Below, in pieces: positions 43,616 through 52,860 of a stretch of DNA of 64,000 nt (position 1 is its first letter; each line of letters begins with the position of its first letter). The notes below the pieces were generated by a model. That model made no database searches and was not told the DNA's origin. It saw nothing but the letters and a program-made list of their open reading frames with translations. The position numbers were made by a program, and so were the translations under genes. Origin of the DNA: an uncultured Lachnospiraceae bacterium (GTDB taxonomy: Bacteria > Bacillota > Clostridia > Lachnospirales > Lachnospiraceae); assembly GCA_910578405.1 (NCBI GenBank), contig CAJTQO010000007.1, forward strand, positions 38,387-102,386, in the 5' to 3' direction.

Positions 43616-43984
43616 TTATTTAACCTCCTCGCTTGCATGTTTGACCAGTATTATGATTTCTTCCTCTGAATAGCCCAGTTTTTTCATAATACGGAAAAAG
43701 TTCCGGATATATTCATCGGCAAGTTGTGTGCGTGTCTGCCGGATTAAAGTATTGTCCTCCGTTACCATGCGGCCGCTCGTTCGCTGTGTGTATATAAGTC
43801 CGTTCCTCTCCAGTTCGGCTAATGCTTTCTGCATGGTATTGGGGTTGACGCTTGCTTCAGCGGCCAGTTCACGCACGCTGGGGAGCCTGTCCCCGGCACG
43901 GTACTGGCCGGAAATGATTTGCATCTGTATGATTTCCACTAATTGTGCATAAATAGGCTTATCTGCATCCAGATTCCATGCCAT
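43616..43984 (-). CDS. GntR-family regulator (YtrA subfamily)
   Basis: The 122-aa protein has a winged HTH (PIYAQLVEIIQMQIISGQYR, then LPSVRELAAEASVNPNTMQK) plus the short two-helix C-terminus typical of YtrA. It is the first gene of the operon, so autorepression of the transporter is expected. Start 43984 with ggaaagga upstream. Confidence 0.93.
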   Translation of the reverse strand: MAWNLDADKPIYAQLVEIIQMQIISGQYRAGDRLPSVRELAAEASVNPNTMQKALAELERNGLIYTQRTSGRMVTEDNTLIRQTRTQLADEYIRNFFRIMKKLGYSEEEIIILVKHASEEVK

Positions 43985-44111
43985 GTGATCCTTCCTTTCC
44001 TTTTACATTTCCTTGCATAAATTTTACCATATGAGTTATTTTTACTCTATGATACTAATTCACTATTTGATATGATTTTATCGCATAGCGGATATCATCT
44101 CTTAGAGTCGA

Positions 44112-44135
44112 ATTGTATTATTTAAATAATACAAT
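44112..44135. promoter_or_regulatory. 24-bp perfect palindrome upstream of the GntR operon
   Basis: attgtattattt and its exact reverse complement abut at 44123/44124. It is 128 bp upstream of the GntR start and is a candidate operator for that regulator or part of a divergent control region. Confidence 0.45.
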
Positions 44136-44511
44136 AGGACATCTGGAGAGATTTGTCAAGGGAGTTGGGGAATTTTCCTGAATAAATCCGTAAATATTTT
44201 CTAAAACTTGCTATTTTACACAAAAGGCAATGTTAATTACCGCCGATTGTTTTCTCAGATTGCATGATAGATAAGGCGCCTTTCAAAATGATAAAACCGG
44301 AAACCGTATTTTTCAAAGGATATGGTAAATTATGGGATGCTGTGTTATCATAACAGGAAAGACGCATACCATAATAGTGGGCTTTGAAGATAAAAAAACA
44401 GATGTGGGAACCGGAAACAGAATCTGCCAGTGAACAAGAGCCGTGAACCCCTTCCATGGAAGTGGGCTTTCGTATGGCAGATGCAGAACTGGAATAAAAA
44501 GGAGGAGCATT
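44136..44511. other. Intergenic stretch before the reductase gene, no gene seen
   Basis: No convincing coding frame was found. It should contain the promoter of the reductase gene; no strong -35/-10 pair was identified. Confidence 0.35.
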
Positions 44512-45129
44512 ATGAAGGTTTTAATGGTCAATGGAAGTCCCCATGCCAAAGGGAATACGTATATCGCCTTGCACGAAATGGAGCAGGTTTTTGCCGGAGA
44601 GGGCATTGAGACGGAGATTTTGCAGGTTGGCAGCCAGGGAATCCGGGGCTGTATTGGCTGCGGCGCGTGCAAGACAAAAGGAAAATGCGTTTTCGACGAT
44701 ATGGTGAATGAGGCTGCGCCGAAATTGGAAGCCTGTGATGGCTTAGTGGTGGGCAGCCCGGTTTATTACGCGTCGGCCAATGCTACCCTGGTGGCATTTC
44801 TGACCAGGCTGTTTTACAGTACGTCTTTTGATAAGACAATGAAGGTAGGGGCCAGTGTGGTTGCGGCGCGCCGGGGTGGGCTGTCTGCCGCTTTTGACGA
44901 ATTGAACAAATTTTTCACCATCGCCGGTATGCCGGTGGCGTCGGGCCAGTATTGGAACAGCATCCATGGAAGGCTGCCCGGAGAGGCGGCGCAAGATGTG
45001 GAAGGGCTGCAGATTATGCGCACTCTGGCAAGGAATATGGCATTTTTAATGAAGAGCATAGCGCTTGGCAAGGCAGAGTATGGCATTCCCCAAAAAGAGG
45101 CGGCGCAGCAGATGAATTTTATCCGTTGA
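44512..45129 (+). CDS. Flavodoxin-fold NAD(P)H-dependent FMN reductase / iron-sulfur flavoprotein-like
   Basis: The 205-aa protein has an N-terminal FMN phosphate loop VNGSPHAKGNTYIAL and a cysteine motif IRGCIGCGACKTKGKC, as in iron-sulfur flavoproteins and multimeric reductases. GSPVYYASANATLVAFLTRL is the flavin-binding loop. ATG 44512 follows ggagga. It probably transfers electrons from NAD(P)H to quinones or similar acceptors. Confidence 0.9.
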   Translation: MKVLMVNGSPHAKGNTYIALHEMEQVFAGEGIETEILQVGSQGIRGCIGCGACKTKGKCVFDDMVNEAAPKLEACDGLVVGSPVYYASANATLVAFLTRLFYSTSFDKTMKVGASVVAARRGGLSAAFDELNKFFTIAGMPVASGQYWNSIHGRLPGEAAQDVEGLQIMRTLARNMAFLMKSIALGKAEYGIPQKEAAQQMNFIR

Positions 45130-45167
45130 TGTTTATTTAAAGCAAACCATGAAAGGAACTTACTGGC

Positions 45168-46157
45168 ATGGTATCCATCAAAGATGTGGCGAAACGTGCG
45201 GGAGTGGCGATTTCCACCGTTTCCAAGGTGTTAAACCATTACCCAAACGTAAGCGAAGAAACAAAGCAGAGAGTGAATGAGGCAGTGGAAGCGTTGAATT
45301 TCATGCCCAATTCCGTAGCGGCAGCGCTGTCCTCCAAGCAGTCCGGCAGGGTGGCGCTGCTATTGAAGCTGAATAGGAAGACGCAGGCAAGCGATGAAAT
45401 TAATATGCAGTACCTTTCCGGGGCAATCCATAAGGCAAAGGAGCTGGGCATGGACGTGGTTACGTTCTTTTATTCCATGTTTGAAGGAAAGTCGGAGGAG
45501 GAAATCACCAGGTATCTGCTTTCCCAGAGTATCCATGGAATAATTATTTATGGAATGTCCAGAAGGGATAAGGTGCTGCATAAGCTGATAGATTCCCAGG
45601 CATTTAAGGCAGTGGCGGTGGATACGCCTGTTTTTAACGAAAGCACGTCCTCTGTCTGGATTAACCAGGAGCAGGCGCAATATGACGTGGCGCGCAGGAC
45701 GGTGGAGCAAAACGGGAGCAAAAGCATTCTATACATTGCCGGCAGAAGGGACGGCTATGTCAGCGGGGAGCGTTTAAAGGGAATTCAGAGGCTGGCAGAG
45801 GAGAAGGGACTGAAACTGCTGGTGCGCAACGGGGAAAGTTCCGAACTGCGGGCCAGGAATATTACATTCCAAAATGCAAAGAATAAGGATGCGGTAGTGT
45901 GCGCCTGCGACCTGATGGCAATCGGCGCTATGCGGGCTTTGACGGAAATGGATATTTTCCGCCCAGTGTGTGGGTTTGACGGCATTATATTAATGGGGTA
46001 TGCGGGGAAGCAGATGAATACCGTCAGGCAGGATTTTGCGGGGATTTCCTCTGCGGCGGTGGAAGAACTGCACCGGCTGATGGAAGGCGGGGAAGGCAGG
46101 AACCTGGTGTTGGGTTACGACTTGGTGCGGATGAAATATTTGGACATTATTTGTTAA
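45168..46157 (+). CDS. LacI-family transcriptional regulator
   Basis: The 329-aa protein has an N-terminal HTH (VSIKDVAKRAGVAISTVSKV, then LNHYPNVSEETKQRV), a hinge NFMPNSVAAALSS and a periplasmic-binding-like sensor with IHGIIIYGMSRRDKVL and the C-terminal FDGIILMGYAGKQMNTVRQD. The next gene is glycogen phosphorylase, with a LacI-type palindrome in between, so it probably controls that gene in response to a sugar. Confidence 0.93.
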   Translation: MVSIKDVAKRAGVAISTVSKVLNHYPNVSEETKQRVNEAVEALNFMPNSVAAALSSKQSGRVALLLKLNRKTQASDEINMQYLSGAIHKAKELGMDVVTFFYSMFEGKSEEEITRYLLSQSIHGIIIYGMSRRDKVLHKLIDSQAFKAVAVDTPVFNESTSSVWINQEQAQYDVARRTVEQNGSKSILYIAGRRDGYVSGERLKGIQRLAEEKGLKLLVRNGESSELRARNITFQNAKNKDAVVCACDLMAIGAMRALTEMDIFRPVCGFDGIILMGYAGKQMNTVRQDFAGISSAAVEELHRLMEGGEGRNLVLGYDLVRMKYLDIIC

Positions 46158-46203
46158 ATGTTTACAAAACGGATGAAAAAAACTGTGTATTTTGCTGATT
46201 GAA

Positions 46204-46215
46204 GAAAACGTTTTC
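46204..46215. promoter_or_regulatory. LacI/CcpA-type operator upstream of glgP
   Basis: GAAAACGTTTTC is a perfect 12-bp palindrome with the central CG typical of LacI-family sites. It is 200 bp before the phosphorylase start and 47 bp after the LacI gene. Confidence 0.6.
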
Positions 46216-46416
46216 CTATGGTATTTTACTGTACAGGGCAGGGGCCTGACCGTATATCATAGGCAGGAAATTTCTGGCAGGATACGGTATATGTAAAGGG
46301 ATACCGGATAAAATGCAATATATAATAAGGGGGTTAGATATTGCACGGACAGGGGATGGAAATAGAAAGGCAGAAATAAAAATCAAGGAAAAGAAAGGAA
46401 AAGAGAGGTAGAAAGA

Positions 46417-48726
46417 ATGGTACAGCAAGCAAATATGCAGCGTGATGTATTAGTGACGAACCTGGAACAGCAGTTGGAGGAAGTGGCGCAGGGATTGTTT
46501 GGAAGGAAGCTGGAAGGGCTGGACGACAAAGAAATATATGTGGCGCTGCTGGAGCTGACAAAGAGGCTGATTGATGTTTCCGAACATATTTCCGGTGAGA
46601 AGAAGATATATTATATTTCAGCGGAATTCCTTATTGGGAAACTGCTTTCCAATAATTTGATTAATCTTGGCATTTATGATAAGGTGGCGTCCATTCTCCA
46701 GAGCAAAGGGAAAGATTTGGCAAAGATTGAAGAAGCGGAACCGGAACCGTCTCTTGGCAATGGCGGGCTTGGAAGGCTGGCGGCGTGTTTTTTGGATTCC
46801 ATCGCCACTTTGGGGCTGCCTGGTGAAGGGATTGGCTTAAACTATCATTACGGCCTGTTTAAGCAGGTGTTCAGAGACAGGCTCCAGACGGCAGAGAAGA
46901 ATGACTGGATAGAGGAACGTTCCTGGCTGCGGAAAACAGACACTTCCTTTGACGTATATTTTGGGGAAAAGAAGGTGACGTCCCGGTTATATGATATTGA
47001 TGTGGTAGGATATGACAATGGGGTAAACAAGCTGCATTTATTTGATATCGAATCTTTGGATGAGAGTATGGTAAAAGAGGGAATTGACTTTGATAAGGAA
47101 GCCATTGAGAAGAATCTGACGTTGTTTTTATATCCGGACGATTCCGACGAGGCAGGCAACCTGCTGCGCATTTACCAGCAGTATTTTATGGTAAGCAATG
47201 CGGCGCAACTAATCCTGCAGGAGATGAAAGAGAAGAAATTCGACTTGCGCAAGATGTATGACCATGCGGTTATCCAGATTAACGATACTCATCCGACTAT
47301 GGTGATTCCGGAATTAATCCGTATTCTTGTAGATGAAAAAGCGTTTACTATGGATGAAGCGATTGAAGTGGTAAGCAAAACCTGCGCCTACACCAACCAC
47401 ACAATTCTGGCGGAAGCTTTGGAAAAATGGCCGTTGGAATATCTGGAGAAGGTGGTTCCCCAGCTTGTGCCGATTATTAAAGAGCTGGATAAGCGGATTC
47501 AGAAGAAATACGATGACCCTAAAGTGCAGATTATTGATAAAAACAATACGGTACACATGGCGCACATTGATATCCACTATGGTTTTTCCGTAAACGGCGT
47601 TGCGGCGATTCATACCGAGATTCTGAAAGAAACGGAGCTGCATCCTTTTTATAAGCTTTACCCGGAGAAATTCAATAATAAGACAAATGGCATTACATTC
47701 CGCAGATGGCTATTGTCGTGCAACCATGAACTGGCGGACTTCCTGTCAGAAACCATTGGGGACAGTTACAAAAAAGATGCGGATAAACTGGAAAAATTAT
47801 TGGATTTTGCGGATAACCAGGAAACGCTGGATAGGCTGGCAGAGATAAAGATGAACAGAAAGAAAGATTTGGCGGCATATGTAAAGGAAAAAGAGGGCGT
47901 GGAATTAAATCCGGATTCCATTTTCGATATACAGGTGAAGAGGCTGCACGAATACAAACGCCAGCAGATGAACGCGCTGTATATTATTCACAAATATTTG
48001 GAAATCAAAGGCGGTAAAAAGCCTTCCACGCCGTTGACGTTTATCTTTGGCGCGAAAGCGGCTCCGGCATATATTATCGCAAAAGATATCATTCATTTGC
48101 TGCTGGCATTGGAGGAGATTATCAATAAAGATCCGGAAGTCAGCCCTTATATGAAGCTGCTTATGGTGGAGAACTACAATGTAAGCTATGCGGAGAAGCT
48201 GATTCCGGCATGTGATATTTCCGAGCAGATTTCCCTGGCTTCCAAGGAAGCTTCCGGTACAGGGAATATGAAATTTATGTTAAACGGCGCCGTGACCCTT
48301 GGCACTTCGGACGGGGCAAATGTGGAAATTCACGAGCTGGTGGGCGATGACAATATATATATCTTTGGGGAAAAGTCCGAGGAAGTAATCAAACATTATG
48401 AGAAGAAGGACTACATTTCCAAAGACTATTATGAGAAAAGCCCGGTAATCAAAGAAGCGGTGGACTTTATTGTCAGCAAAAAAATGCTGCAAGTAGGCCA
48501 TAAGGAAAACCTGGAGCGGCTGTACAAAGAACTCCTGAACAAAGACTGGTTTATGACTCTGCTGGATTTGGAGGACTATATTGAGGCAAAAGACCGGATT
48601 TTCAAGGACTATGAAGACAGGCAGAAGTGGAAGAAGATGATGTTAGTGAATATTGCAAAGTCCGGCTTTTTCTCTTCAGACCGTACAATTGCGGAGTATA
48701 ACAGGGATATCTGGAAACTGAAATAA
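46417..48726 (+). CDS. glgP: Glycogen/maltodextrin phosphorylase (GT35)
   Basis: The 769-aa protein shows the substrate-site EPSLGNGGLGRLAACFLDSI, INDTHPTMVIPELIRIL, NGITFRRWLLSCN, VKRLHEYKRQQMNAL and the PLP lysine K619 in SGTGNMKFMLNGAVTLGTSD. It releases glucose 1-phosphate from glycogen or maltodextrin with phosphate. aggtagaaag precedes ATG 46417. Length is normal for the family (about 750-820). It is probably controlled by the upstream LacI protein. Confidence 0.95.
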   Translation: MVQQANMQRDVLVTNLEQQLEEVAQGLFGRKLEGLDDKEIYVALLELTKRLIDVSEHISGEKKIYYISAEFLIGKLLSNNLINLGIYDKVASILQSKGKDLAKIEEAEPEPSLGNGGLGRLAACFLDSIATLGLPGEGIGLNYHYGLFKQVFRDRLQTAEKNDWIEERSWLRKTDTSFDVYFGEKKVTSRLYDIDVVGYDNGVNKLHLFDIESLDESMVKEGIDFDKEAIEKNLTLFLYPDDSDEAGNLLRIYQQYFMVSNAAQLILQEMKEKKFDLRKMYDHAVIQINDTHPTMVIPELIRILVDEKAFTMDEAIEVVSKTCAYTNHTILAEALEKWPLEYLEKVVPQLVPIIKELDKRIQKKYDDPKVQIIDKNNTVHMAHIDIHYGFSVNGVAAIHTEILKETELHPFYKLYPEKFNNKTNGITFRRWLLSCNHELADFLSETIGDSYKKDADKLEKLLDFADNQETLDRLAEIKMNRKKDLAAYVKEKEGVELNPDSIFDIQVKRLHEYKRQQMNALYIIHKYLEIKGGKKPSTPLTFIFGAKAAPAYIIAKDIIHLLLALEEIINKDPEVSPYMKLLMVENYNVSYAEKLIPACDISEQISLASKEASGTGNMKFMLNGAVTLGTSDGANVEIHELVGDDNIYIFGEKSEEVIKHYEKKDYISKDYYEKSPVIKEAVDFIVSKKMLQVGHKENLERLYKELLNKDWFMTLLDLEDYIEAKDRIFKDYEDRQKWKKMMLVNIAKSGFFSSDRTIAEYNRDIWKLK

Positions 48727-48784
48727 ATATGCACACAGCGCCCCGATTTGTATTGGGCTTGGAAGCGGCAGTTTTTTGAATGAA

Positions 48785-48811
48785 AGGCGGCGGGAGTGAA
48801 TCCTGCCGCCT
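48785..48811 (+). terminator. Terminator-like hairpin after glgP
   Basis: aggcggcggga pairs with tcctgccgcct (one wobble) over a 5-nt loop, followed by moderately T-rich sequence. Confidence 0.55.
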
Positions 48812-48887
48812 GTTCTAATTCCTGCCGTTTTTTAATGTCTTCCATTCCTTTGCAGGAGATATTTTCCAATCCCTTTCCAAGATAGGC

Positions 48888-48918
48888 TTGACAAAAGTAT
48901 AACGAAGCATTATACTTT
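48888..48918 (+). promoter_or_regulatory. Promoter/operator of the BlaI-BlaR1-type operon
   Basis: TTGACA (48888-48893), a 17-bp spacer and TATACT (48911-48916). The spacer and -10 carry an inverted repeat aaagtataa ... ttatacttt (48894-48902 and 48910-48918), well placed for repression by the BlaI-like protein. Confidence 0.75.
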
Positions 48919-48957
48919 AAACGTCAACACTATGTCATACATTAGGAGGATGAAAAT

Positions 48958-49335
48958 ATGATACAGCAAATATCCGATGCCGAACTTGAGATTATGAAAA
49001 TCGTATGGGGGAATCCAGAGGAGGTGACGTTGTTCCCTTATATTATGGATGGATTGGCGGCCAGGGGTAAGCCGTGTCAAAAGAACACCCTGATTGTGTT
49101 ATTGTCACGGTTGATGAACAAGGGTTTTTTAAGCGCCAGGAAAATTGGACGCCGCAACGAATATGCCACACTCGTTTCCGAGACGGAATATCAGACAGCG
49201 CAGACGAAAAAATTCCTGGATAAGATTTACGAAGGGAGCGCAAAAGGGCTGGTTTCCAATCTGATTTCGGGCGATTTGCTGGCGGATGAGGAATACGAGG
49301 AATTAAAAAGGCTTTTGGAGAAAGGGAAAGAGTAA
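48958..49335 (+). CDS. BlaI/MecI-family transcriptional repressor
   Basis: The 125-aa protein has a winged HTH (QISDAELEIMKIVWGNPEEV ... NTLIVLLSRLMNKGFLSARK) and a C-terminal dimerisation part (GLVSNLISGDLLADEEYEEL). It is the first gene of a two-gene operon with an M56 protease, which should cleave or inactivate it upon signal. An aggagg site precedes ATG 48958. Confidence 0.92.
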   Translation: MIQQISDAELEIMKIVWGNPEEVTLFPYIMDGLAARGKPCQKNTLIVLLSRLMNKGFLSARKIGRRNEYATLVSETEYQTAQTKKFLDKIYEGSAKGLVSNLISGDLLADEEYEELKRLLEKGKE

Positions 49336-49337
49336 TT

Positions 49338-51296
49338 ATGAATGCAGTTTTGAAAATTTTCCTCTCTATGTCTTTTTCCGGTGGGCTGCTTATCCTGGTT
49401 CTGCTTTTGGGGAAACGGTTTTGGAAAGATAAAATCAGCAGACAGTGGCAGTATTACATTTGGCTTGTTATTGTTTTGCGGTTACTGCTTCCGTTTGGGC
49501 TGGAAACGACTTTGTTTGGAAAAACTTATCAGTCTATTGACCAGGCAATGGCGCAGGCGCAGCCTTTTTTGCAAAAGAGCCTCCTGCCCAACGCTTCTGG
49601 AGACGGTTTTGCCTCTGATGAGGGGAACGGGCCAGACAATGAAAAGGAGAATAGCCTGGCAGAAGATTTAGAGACAGTCCAGCCGCTTCAAGACATAGGC
49701 GCCATGCTGACAGAACATATCTGGGTGGTTTGGCTGATGGCGGCATTGGGGCTGCTGATACGAAAAGTGACAATCTATCAGAGTTTTATCCGGTATATCA
49801 ATGCTGCATTGGCTCCGGTTTCTGACCTTGAGTCGTTAGACAGACTTTGCGCCATTGCACAGCGGGCAGGCATGAAAAGGCCGGTAGAGCTATGCGTCAA
49901 TCCTTTGATTTCTTCACCGCTGCTGATTGGTTTTTTCCATCCGTGTATCGTACTGCCAAGCGCAGACATTGCGAAAAAGGATTTTGACTATATTGCCCTG
50001 CATGAGCTGACGCACTGTAAGCGGGGGGATATGTTCTATAAATGGCTGGTACAGGTTACGGTCTGCCTGCATTGGTTTAATCCGCTTGTGCATCTTATGA
50101 GCCGGGAAATCGCCAAAGCGTGCGAGTTTTCCTGCGATGAAGCAGTCCTTGCTAAAATGGGGCGCGATAACGCACAGGATTACGGGAAAACTTTGCTTGA
50201 CGCTATGGCGGCAGTTGGAAAATATAAGGAAGAACTTGGAACGGTCACTTTAAGTGAAAATAAGCGGCTATTGAAAGAAAGGTTAGGTGCAATTATGGGA
50301 TTTAAAACACAATCGAAAACGGTTAAGCTTTTGACTGTCGCGCTGACGCTATGCATGGCGTTTGGCGCCTCCTTTATTGGCGTTTATTCCGTTGCCGCTG
50401 CCGCAGATGGAGCAAATGCAATGAATGGGGAGAAATTAACGCAACTGCCGCCGGATGATTTGCCATCGGACATGGCGGACAATCCGGCGGAAATGGAAAC
50501 TTTGGATATGAAGGGGACAACGTATTATTTGGTTCATAACGAGGCCCAGCTTAGAGCTATTGGCACAGGGGAGTATGGCATGGAGCAAAATTATATGCAG
50601 CAGGCGGATATTTGGCTGTCTGGGGATGAATGGAAGCCCATCGGAACATGGGATAACCCATTTACCGGCGTTTTTAACGGCAATGGGTTTGAAATTATAG
50701 GGCTTACCATGGCTGACCCCGAGGCAGAGCTTGTAGGGCTATTTGGCGTTGCTGAAAATGCGCATATTTACAATATTACTATGCGGGATTGTGACATTGC
50801 CAGTGCGGGAAGAAATGCCGCAAATAAATCAGTTGGGGCAATCCTTGCGATTGGGCGATGGGTTCGTTCCTATGATAATTTTGTTTATTCCAAAGAGACG
50901 GAAGAAAATAAGGAGGATGAAAATTTGGCGCTCCAGCCTTTTTTGTCCCATGCGCTGGGTCGGGAAGATGAATTAGACAAGCTGGAAGAGCAGAAGGAAA
51001 AAGAATGGGAAGAAGCGCATATTGCAAATTACCGGGCGGTGGGCGTTACAATGGATGGTAAAAATTATTATTATCAAGGCGAGCTGGTTCACATTTTTCT
51101 GGACGTTGTGCAGCCAGACAAAGCTTTCTACACTCTGAGCATAAACCCCAAAGGCGCCGTCAATATTAAAATTGTCCGTGATGGGGACAATACAATCACA
51201 GGCGTTGCCTATATGACGGAGGAGGAAGTCACAGAGCTGTTTAATGATATGGGCGATGAGGAGGATTGGGACGACCCGGAGGAAGTTTGGGATTAG
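49338..51296 (+). CDS. BlaR1-type M56 membrane metalloprotease with unusual C-terminal sensor region
   Basis: The 652-aa protein has N-terminal membrane helices and the zinc protease motif ALHELTHCKRGDMFYKW (H222-E223-x-x-H226), with the EFSCDEAVL motif after it. A further membrane helix (VKLLTVALTLCMAFGASFIG) leads to a C-terminal extracytoplasmic region with NPFTGVFNGNGFEIIGLTMA ... VGLFGVAENAHIYNITMRDC, which resembles GLUG-type beta-helix repeats rather than a penicillin-binding domain. It begins 2 bp after the repressor gene. The protein probably senses a cell-surface signal and relieves BlaI repression. Confidence 0.88.
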   Translation: MNAVLKIFLSMSFSGGLLILVLLLGKRFWKDKISRQWQYYIWLVIVLRLLLPFGLETTLFGKTYQSIDQAMAQAQPFLQKSLLPNASGDGFASDEGNGPDNEKENSLAEDLETVQPLQDIGAMLTEHIWVVWLMAALGLLIRKVTIYQSFIRYINAALAPVSDLESLDRLCAIAQRAGMKRPVELCVNPLISSPLLIGFFHPCIVLPSADIAKKDFDYIALHELTHCKRGDMFYKWLVQVTVCLHWFNPLVHLMSREIAKACEFSCDEAVLAKMGRDNAQDYGKTLLDAMAAVGKYKEELGTVTLSENKRLLKERLGAIMGFKTQSKTVKLLTVALTLCMAFGASFIGVYSVAAAADGANAMNGEKLTQLPPDDLPSDMADNPAEMETLDMKGTTYYLVHNEAQLRAIGTGEYGMEQNYMQQADIWLSGDEWKPIGTWDNPFTGVFNGNGFEIIGLTMADPEAELVGLFGVAENAHIYNITMRDCDIASAGRNAANKSVGAILAIGRWVRSYDNFVYSKETEENKEDENLALQPFLSHALGREDELDKLEEQKEKEWEEAHIANYRAVGVTMDGKNYYYQGELVHIFLDVVQPDKAFYTLSINPKGAVNIKIVRDGDNTITGVAYMTEEEVTELFNDMGDEEDWDDPEEVWD

Positions 51297-51473
51297 GAAA
51301 TCAGGGCGCAATCGTAACGGGGTGCTATGGATGCAGTCATTTTCCAAGCCGCCAGTGGTGAGAAAGCCTATTGTAGATTAGGGATGAAAATGCTAGAATA
51401 GGAATATTGACAGAGGCGCTGTGGCGGGGATACAGCGCCGTATCAAAATACAGAAGAACGGGATCTGGTGGAA

Positions 51474-52844
51474 ATGACAGCTTTTACGGAAATTGGTTTT
51501 CTATTTCGCTTTTTACCGGCATTTCTTGCCGTTTATTATATAACGCCTGCAAAATACAGAGATTGGGCGCTCTTAATGGGGAGTTTGGTGTTTTATGCGG
51601 TGGGGGAACCGTATTTTATTTTGCTGTTGGTTGCGGCAGTGTGGCTGAATTATCTGTTTGCGTCCAGGATAGCGCATTTCCGGAGACGGAAGAAACGCAG
51701 GTCGCAAAAAAAGAGCGCGATGTGGCTGGTGACAGCCATTGCCATGGACGTGGGCCTGCTGGCGGCGTTCAAAGTGTCAGGGGCTTTGCTTGGAGCCAGT
51801 GTGCTGCCTTTGGGATTGAGTTTTTACCTGTTTAAAATGATTTCTTTCCAGGCAGACGTTTACAGTGGGGAAATCCGTGAACTGCCTTCTTTTTGGCAGA
51901 CGGCAGTTTACTTTACCATGTTCCCTCAGGTGGCGTCTGGGCCGATTATGCGTTATAAAGAAGGCCGGTGGGCGCAGGATGGGCGGGAATATTCTTGGGA
52001 AAAGGCAGAAGAGGGGCTGTGGTATTTTGCCGTCGGGCTTTCCACTAAAGTATTGCTGGCGGACAGACTGTCTATTTTGTGGAAGGATATCAGCGTAATT
52101 GGCTATGAAAGCATTTCCACGCCGCTTGCATGGCTGGGAGCGGTGGGCTTTTCCATGGAGCTGTATTTTGACTTTTGGGGATATTCCCTTATGGCGTCCG
52201 GTATTTGCGTTATGCTTGGAATGCCTTTTATCCGGAATTTTGACCATCCTTATGCGGCTAAAAGCATGGGGGAATTTTGGCGCCGGTGGCATATGACGCT
52301 GGGGGGATTTTTCCGGGATTATGTGTATATCCCGCTAGGCGGCAGCCGGGACGGAGAGATAAGGACGGTGCGGAATTTGCTGGCAGTGTGGCTGCTTACC
52401 GGGTTTTGGCATGGAGGAAGTCCGAATTTTATCCTTTGGGGCATGTTGTTGTTTGCCCTGATTGCGATAGAAAAGTTATGGCTTTGGAAAGTGTGCCAAA
52501 AAGCGCCTTTCCTTGGACGGTGTTATGTGCTGTTTTTGATTCCGGTTACGTGGATTTTTTTCGCCATTACGGATTTGGGGCAGTTGGGCATATACTTGGG
52601 AAGGATGTTCCCTGTGGCAGGGAGCGGGATTTCTGTAAATCCGTGGGATGCGCTCAAGTATTTGAGGCTGTATGGGGGATATCTGGCATATGGGGCCGTA
52701 TGGTGCGTGCCGGGTGTGTACCGCTTTTTTGAAAAACACAGAAGGCATCCGGCGGCAGCGGCGTTGACGGCGGTTTTGTTCTGGCTGTCAGTCTATTGCA
52801 TTGTGAGTATGGGGAACAATCCTTTTGCGTATTTGAAGTTTTGA
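51474..52844 (+). CDS. MBOAT-family membrane O-acyltransferase (AlgI/DltB-like)
   Basis: The 456-aa polytopic protein has the N-terminal FRFLPAFLAVYYITPAKYRD typical of AlgI-like proteins, FPQVASGPIMRYKE, a conserved SMGEFWRRWHMTLGGFFRDY and the catalytic His in LTGFWHGGSPNFILWG (about 313). It moves acyl groups across the membrane for O-acetylation of an extracellular polymer. The start is uncertain (GTG 51468 or ATG 51474). It is followed after 16 bp by an SGNH-type partner. Confidence 0.92.
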   Translation: MTAFTEIGFLFRFLPAFLAVYYITPAKYRDWALLMGSLVFYAVGEPYFILLLVAAVWLNYLFASRIAHFRRRKKRRSQKKSAMWLVTAIAMDVGLLAAFKVSGALLGASVLPLGLSFYLFKMISFQADVYSGEIRELPSFWQTAVYFTMFPQVASGPIMRYKEGRWAQDGREYSWEKAEEGLWYFAVGLSTKVLLADRLSILWKDISVIGYESISTPLAWLGAVGFSMELYFDFWGYSLMASGICVMLGMPFIRNFDHPYAAKSMGEFWRRWHMTLGGFFRDYVYIPLGGSRDGEIRTVRNLLAVWLLTGFWHGGSPNFILWGMLLFALIAIEKLWLWKVCQKAPFLGRCYVLFLIPVTWIFFAITDLGQLGIYLGRMFPVAGSGISVNPWDALKYLRLYGGYLAYGAVWCVPGVYRFFEKHRRHPAAAALTAVLFWLSVYCIVSMGNNPFAYLKF

Positions 52845-52860
52845 TGGAGGTTTGGCAGAT

